Assembly (NCBI GenBank): GCA_964588535.1
Contig: CAZPQA010000002.1
Span: 1-64,000, forward strand
Source: NaphS2 sp964588535
Lineage (GTDB): Bacteria > Desulfobacterota > DSM-4660 > Desulfatiglandales > Desulfatiglandaceae
DNA length: 64,000 nt
Direction of reading: 5' to 3'
Shown: piece after piece, positions 59,885 through 64,000 of the stretch
How the letters are laid out: each line of letters starts with the position of its first letter
How positions within the stretch are numbered: position 1 is the stretch's first letter
Translations under genes and position numbers: made by a program
The notes under the pieces: model-generated
The model's input: the letters and a program-made list of their open reading frames with translations, nothing else
Told to the model about the DNA's origin: nothing
Databases searched by the model: none

Positions 59885-62392
59885 TCATTTCAATGCTAGA
59901 TGCTTTCTATGGGCCACCATCAATTTGATTTCCCCATAAGCGTAACGCCTCCCCAGCGTATTTTTTGCCGCGTTCAGAGAATTGTCGGGGACCCGGTCAA
60001 GTGCCGCGTCAATGGCAGCTTGTTTCTCGGGTGAGAGCAGCCGGTTGATATCCAAGTCCCCTGTTTCAATAAAAGAACAGAGATGCCCTTGAATGGTAGA
60101 TTCCGCCAGGCCTCTTTCTTCCGCAATACCGGCGACGGTGAATCCCTGATTGATCATATCAAAGCTGATTTGCCGGGTGTTCGAGCCGGACGCCGATTTC
60201 CCCGGGGGGATCTTTTTCCCCGGCATGTTTTTAGATTCCGGCAGTATCACCGTGTCTATGCCGTGTTTTTTTCGATAGGCCGTCACCAATGACAATAGGT
60301 CTTCACCATATTTTTCAATTGTCTTTTTGCCCACCCCTTTAACTCTTTTAAGATTCCTTCTGTTGTCGGGCAAATTGACGGCAATCTGAATCAATACCCG
60401 TTGATGGAGAATCTGAAAGTGGGCAACGCCCTGTTCCTTGGCCTTGCGGTTGCGCCACGCTTTAAGCTGCTGGAATAATTCCGGGTGTTCGATGTCGCTT
60501 TCCCCGTAGTCCGGTGCCTGGGGTTTTTTTTCTTTTCCGGGGGAAAAATCGATTTCGGCTTTTGATACGGCACGCAGATAATGAGACGGTGAAAAGCCGT
60601 TTTCACACGATTTTATACCGGCAATCTTCACCACAATTTCCTGTTTGAGATGATTCAGGGTACTACCGATCTGTTTGGCAAGTTCCTTATTGTCCGTCTC
60701 CACCTGGAAATTCCGCAAAAAATCTTCAAAAACAAGGGAAAACTTCTCCAGGAACCATTTGGATGCCTTACCGATCCGCTCCAGAATATAAGCATCGGAT
60801 TCCGGCAGAACATCCTCTTTGAAAAGGGTTCGCAATTGCCGTTTAAAACTTTCACCGACCCCAAAAATATCCTTCCCAGCCATCTCTTTTAATCGGCCCA
60901 TATCCGATACGCCGGAGACTTGAACCAGACCGGCATTTCCCATCAAGAGCCGGAGAAGGTAATTGAGGCGATTGCGCAGCGATTGAAAATCAAAACAATC
61001 CAGCAGCAACTGCTGCTGATACCCTATCTTGGCTGAACGAAGCACCTTTTCAGAGGGCGGGTTCTGTCTGGCCGCTTCAACGAAGGAAAGCACCGTCGCA
61101 TCCGTATCAATACCCCGTGATGGGATGGGGGATCTGAGCACCATGCCCTCAAAGGTCTTGCAACGGCTTAACGCCACATAAAACTGGCCATGGGCAAAAG
61201 CGGCAGCGGCATCAATAACGGCTTTATCAAAAGTCAATCCCTGGCTTTTGTGAATGGTAATAGCCCAGGCCGGTTTCAGGGGAAACTGCGTGAATTTACC
61301 GATGATCTCCTCTTCAATTTCTTTGTTTTCTTCATTCACCGTATATTTGATGTTTTCCCACTCCACAGGTTCCACCACAATTTCACCAGACTCTTCAGGG
61401 CACTTGATACGGATGTCTCCTCTGGAAATGGCTCTGATCTTTCCGATTTTCCCGTTGAAATATCGCTTTTCACCAGAGGCGTCATTACGAAGAAACATCA
61501 CCTGGGCGCCCTTTTTGAGCACCAGGGCGCCCGGAGCCGGGTAGGCATGTTCGGGAAAATCTCCGGAAATTTCAGCGTCAAAACGGTATTCTTTCTCCTT
61601 CAATGCCGCAAGCCGGTTCTTATTGATAGCATCAGCACTGCGATTGTGGGTGGTCAGGGTGATGTAACCCTGGCCTTCTTCAGGGGTAAATTCTTTGATA
61701 TACCGCCGGTTCAGTTCACTGATAGAGTCTTCATCAAGCCGGTTGTCCCGCACCCGGTTCAGCAGTTTGATAAAACGGGCATCGGATTGACGGTAAATAT
61801 GTTTTAATTCAAGGGTCAACACGTCTGTCCGGGCAAGGGCATGGCTGCTGAAAAAATAGACCGAGGCATAATGCTGCCGCAAAAGCCGCCATTCATCCTG
61901 CTTTGCCACGGGAGAAAGCTGGTGCAGATCACCGATCATGAGGAGTTGCACACCACCGAATGGCTGTTCATTGCGCCGGTGTTGCCGCAGCACCGCATCC
62001 ACGGCATCGAGCAAATCGGCCCGCACCATACTGATTTCATCAATTACCAGCAGATCAAGGCTCTTGATAATCCGTTTTTTTTCCTTGCTGAACCGGAACA
62101 TGCGCTGCCGGTTTTTTTCATGGGCCTCGCTGCCGGGAATGAAGGGGCCGAAGGGCAGCTGAAAAAAAGAATGGAGGGTCACACCGCCGGCATTGATGGC
62201 CGCAACCCCGGTGGGGGCGGTTACAATCATCCGTTTGGCCGCCCCGGTGTTTGAAAGAGGGTCCTTCAGATGATGCAGAAAGGTGGTTTTGCCGGTACCC
62301 GCTTTTCCCGTTAAAAAAATATGACGGCCCGTGTATTGAACAAAGTCCCCGGCCAGGTTCAGTTCGTTGTTTGTCAGCGGTATGGAAGTCAT
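59885..62392 (-). CDS. PIF1-like helicase with HRDC and C-terminal HTH regions
   Basis: This 835-residue protein has Walker A LTGKAGTGKTTFL (about 30-42), DEISMV motif II, QLLMIGDLHQLSPV motif III and a C-terminal helicase domain (WAITIHKSQGLTFDKAVID). A region resembling HRDC follows (RVLIQIAVNLPDNRRNLKRVKGVGKKTIEKY, about 640-720), then a winged-helix or HTH_40 tail (FTVAGIAEERGLAESTIQGHL). PIF1-family enzymes unwind DNA 5' to 3', often at structured DNA. The tail is like that of RecQ or YpbB-type proteins. The gene is followed by the PIN pair on the same strand. Confidence 0.9.
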   Translation of the reverse strand: MTSIPLTNNELNLAGDFVQYTGRHIFLTGKAGTGKTTFLHHLKDPLSNTGAAKRMIVTAPTGVAAINAGGVTLHSFFQLPFGPFIPGSEAHEKNRQRMFRFSKEKKRIIKSLDLLVIDEISMVRADLLDAVDAVLRQHRRNEQPFGGVQLLMIGDLHQLSPVAKQDEWRLLRQHYASVYFFSSHALARTDVLTLELKHIYRQSDARFIKLLNRVRDNRLDEDSISELNRRYIKEFTPEEGQGYITLTTHNRSADAINKNRLAALKEKEYRFDAEISGDFPEHAYPAPGALVLKKGAQVMFLRNDASGEKRYFNGKIGKIRAISRGDIRIKCPEESGEIVVEPVEWENIKYTVNEENKEIEEEIIGKFTQFPLKPAWAITIHKSQGLTFDKAVIDAAAAFAHGQFYVALSRCKTFEGMVLRSPIPSRGIDTDATVLSFVEAARQNPPSEKVLRSAKIGYQQQLLLDCFDFQSLRNRLNYLLRLLMGNAGLVQVSGVSDMGRLKEMAGKDIFGVGESFKRQLRTLFKEDVLPESDAYILERIGKASKWFLEKFSLVFEDFLRNFQVETDNKELAKQIGSTLNHLKQEIVVKIAGIKSCENGFSPSHYLRAVSKAEIDFSPGKEKKPQAPDYGESDIEHPELFQQLKAWRNRKAKEQGVAHFQILHQRVLIQIAVNLPDNRRNLKRVKGVGKKTIEKYGEDLLSLVTAYRKKHGIDTVILPESKNMPGKKIPPGKSASGSNTRQISFDMINQGFTVAGIAEERGLAESTIQGHLCSFIETGDLDINRLLSPEKQAAIDAALDRVPDNSLNAAKNTLGRRYAYGEIKLMVAHRKHLALK

Positions 62393-62428
62393 TACGTTTT
62401 TTCCTAATCAAAAATAAGATGGGGTCAG

Positions 62429-63895
62429 CTAATCCGCCAGCTCGATCCGATTACGGCCATTCTTTTTGGCGGCGTAGAGCGCCTCATCCACACGTCTTAT
62501 GAGATCGACCTTATCATCTCCAGCCAAGGATCGCACTACACCAAAGCTGGCCGTAACGGAAATGGGACGATTATGATGGGTCACACTCTTTTCATTTTCA
62601 ATGGCTCGACGAATCTTCTCTGCAACTTTTTTTGCCTGTTGGATATCGCAGTCGGCCAGGATCACCAGGAACTCTTCACCGCCCCAGCGGAAAAGGATAT
62701 CCGAATCACGAATGTGACTTTTCGCCACCCGCGCGATGGCCTTGAGAATCATGTCGCCAACGGGGTGGCCGTAGGTATCATTAACCTGTTTGAAACGGTC
62801 GATATCGAACATAATCATCGATAGTTGCACGCCTCGACGGTTTGAATATTTTAGGGCCTGGTCAAAGAGCAAATCGAATATTTGACGATTGGCTGTGCCT
62901 GTCAATTTGTCGGTGGTTGCCATCTCCTCAAGCCTGCGCTGGTAGCTGGCAATGGTCAAATACGCCAGAAACAAGACGATCCCGGTGATTACGAAACTGA
63001 TGGCAAGATTTCCCATCAGGGTTTTGAGGATGCGCTTTTCCGCCGGATCTCCCACTTGCTCTACCAGTAGATACCATCCGAACTCGGGAACAAAACGGCT
63101 GTTTAGGTAAACAGTTTTCCCATTGTCTTCATAAGTTAGAGAACTGCTCGGTGAGGTGAGGATTTGCTCTGCAAGACTGGACAAACCGGGGTCCTGGCGA
63201 ATATTTTCCGTTCCATTGGACTTTCCCCTGCGAAGGGTAATCCGGCCTTCCCGGTCGGTAAAAAAAACCTTTCGACCATAGCGTTTCTGATAGGTGCTTA
63301 TCATGCTCAGAACCGCATTAACCGAAAGACCCACGCCCGTTGCACCGATGTAGGCGCCCGCATAATCATAGACTCGATAGTTGATAAAAATCGCCATGGA
63401 TCCCTTGTCGGCGGTATCCGTGTCCACATTGACTTCATAATCGGCATGCATATTGCGCACCCTGTAATACCATTTGTCCTGAGGATCCGTTTCGCTGACC
63501 CTCTTCAGGACACCCGACGGGTGATAATATTTTTGTGTTTTTTCAGAGACAAAAAAGGCGGTTACAGCACCATATTGGGTTTGAATCTCCTTCAAATACC
63601 GAATGATCGCATTTTCATCCACCTCCCCACCCAGCGCCCAGTCACGGACAAAAGTGTCCTGGGCCATCAGCGAGGAAATAAAAATAGGGCGCAACAGATC
63701 CCGTTGAATCTCTGAATAGATGTTATCGCTGGTCAGTGGCAAAGTAGTTTCCGCAATCCGTTCAGAAAGAGAGTCATGTGCAACGTAATAACTGACCAAA
63801 CTTGTGGTGACAAACCCGAACAACAGTAAAACTGTAAGGATCCCCACTAACCGAATTTTGCTATTTTTCACGAAAACCGCTCCAAAAAGTGCCAT
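62429..63895 (-). CDS. Membrane diguanylate cyclase (Cache-type sensor, GGDEF)
   Basis: This protein of about 488 residues has TM1 (IRLVGILTVLLLFGFVTTSLV), an extracytoplasmic dCache-like sensor of about 240 residues, TM2 (ISFVITGIVLFLAYLTIA) and a GGDEF domain with active site RWGGEEFLVIL. An RxxD inhibitory site (RDSD) lies five residues before GGEEF, so product inhibition by c-di-GMP is expected. I chose ATG 63895, preceded by AGGGG, over the GTG at 63943. It makes c-di-GMP. The 57 bases upstream to the window end hold no other gene. Confidence 0.92.
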   Translation of the reverse strand: MALFGAVFVKNSKIRLVGILTVLLLFGFVTTSLVSYYVAHDSLSERIAETTLPLTSDNIYSEIQRDLLRPIFISSLMAQDTFVRDWALGGEVDENAIIRYLKEIQTQYGAVTAFFVSEKTQKYYHPSGVLKRVSETDPQDKWYYRVRNMHADYEVNVDTDTADKGSMAIFINYRVYDYAGAYIGATGVGLSVNAVLSMISTYQKRYGRKVFFTDREGRITLRRGKSNGTENIRQDPGLSSLAEQILTSPSSSLTYEDNGKTVYLNSRFVPEFGWYLLVEQVGDPAEKRILKTLMGNLAISFVITGIVLFLAYLTIASYQRRLEEMATTDKLTGTANRQIFDLLFDQALKYSNRRGVQLSMIMFDIDRFKQVNDTYGHPVGDMILKAIARVAKSHIRDSDILFRWGGEEFLVILADCDIQQAKKVAEKIRRAIENEKSVTHHNRPISVTASFGVVRSLAGDDKVDLIRRVDEALYAAKKNGRNRIELAD

Positions 63896-64000
63896 TGCCG
63901 TGCCCCTAATCGGTTTTGCGAAGGGGTGGGACGTCAAACTCACTTTTTATCGATTTGTTCCCCAGAGAGAGCAGCAGGCCGAACCTCCACGGCACGCTGC

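Noticed and set aside
1..64000. tRNA-Sec (selC), rRNA genes and CRISPR arrays
   Set aside because: None was seen on reading through both strands; the only tRNA genes I can support are Phe and His.

Overview
The window looks like the chromosome of a Gram-negative, strictly or facultatively anaerobic member of the Desulfobacterota (a Desulfobacteraceae/Desulfosarcina-type 'deltaproteobacterium'). This is an inference from gene content: many sigma54 activators and sensor kinases, a hemA / ccsA-like / Met8-like haem-siroheme cluster, a selenocysteine pathway gene (selA), hopanoid-type HpnA, an Mla-type lipid transporter whose permease carries a STAS domain, and TIR-flanked miniature repeats. No rRNA, CRISPR array or plasmid/phage replication module was seen. 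Two tRNA genes (Phe-GAA, His-GTG), each with a clean sigma70 promoter and terminator, lie on the minus strand.

Layout. 0-8.6 kb: signalling and accessory genes (partial sensor kinase, PAS-sigma54 activator, adenylate cyclase with TPRs, nitroreductase, ADP-ribosylglycohydrolase, a broken AAA/DUF4143 gene, a VapBC-like toxin-antitoxin pair, methyltransferase, bactofilin). 8.6-9.2 kb: a 226-bp inverted-repeat element and tRNA-Phe. 9.2-17.6 kb: hrpA-type helicase, then about 4.5 kb (hybrid kinase plus AAA/DUF4143 ATPase) enclosed by a 36-bp exact direct repeat of the hrpA 3' end. 17.6-25.4 kb, minus strand: a signalling/transport cluster (NtrC-type regulator, universal stress protein, SLC13-type permease, two cytidylate-kinase-like proteins, response regulator, histidine kinase). 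25.5-32.1 kb: an operon with a cNMP-binding/PAS membrane protein, MlaE-F-D, a lipoprotein and EttA. 32.2-42.3 kb: GAF kinase, J-domain protein, small exported protein, cNMP-binding protein, TtcA-like thiolase, SH3/coiled-coil membrane protein, moaE-moaC, hemA-ccsA-Met8, PNPOx-like protein and HpnA. 42.7-52.2 kb, plus strand: selA, gmhA, a deoxyhypusine-synthase-like protein, an FmdB zinc ribbon, ispF, cysS, uvrB and rlmB, packed with short overlaps behind one strong promoter, then a Tm-1-like/UPF0261 gene. 52.2-64 kb: MscS channel, copA-copZ, a DsbA/FrnE-family gene with an in-frame UGA, a second adenylate cyclase, HAD phosphatase, a PIN-domain pair, a PIF1-like helicase and a diguanylate cyclase.

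The most interesting signal is at 55706-56317. A DsbA-family gene reads through an in-frame TGA exactly where the first cysteine of the CPWC active site should be, and a hairpin with SECIS-like geometry follows at the right distance. With selA 12 kb away, this is best read as a selenoprotein (U-P-W-C). Conventional gene calling would start it at an internal ATG and lose the active site. Other items worth attention are the duplicated hrpA tail around a possible integrated segment, a 143-bp MITE whose terminal repeat supplies the ttcA stop codon, and the paired cytidylate-kinase-like proteins with BON-like tails beside an anion permease and a two-component system.
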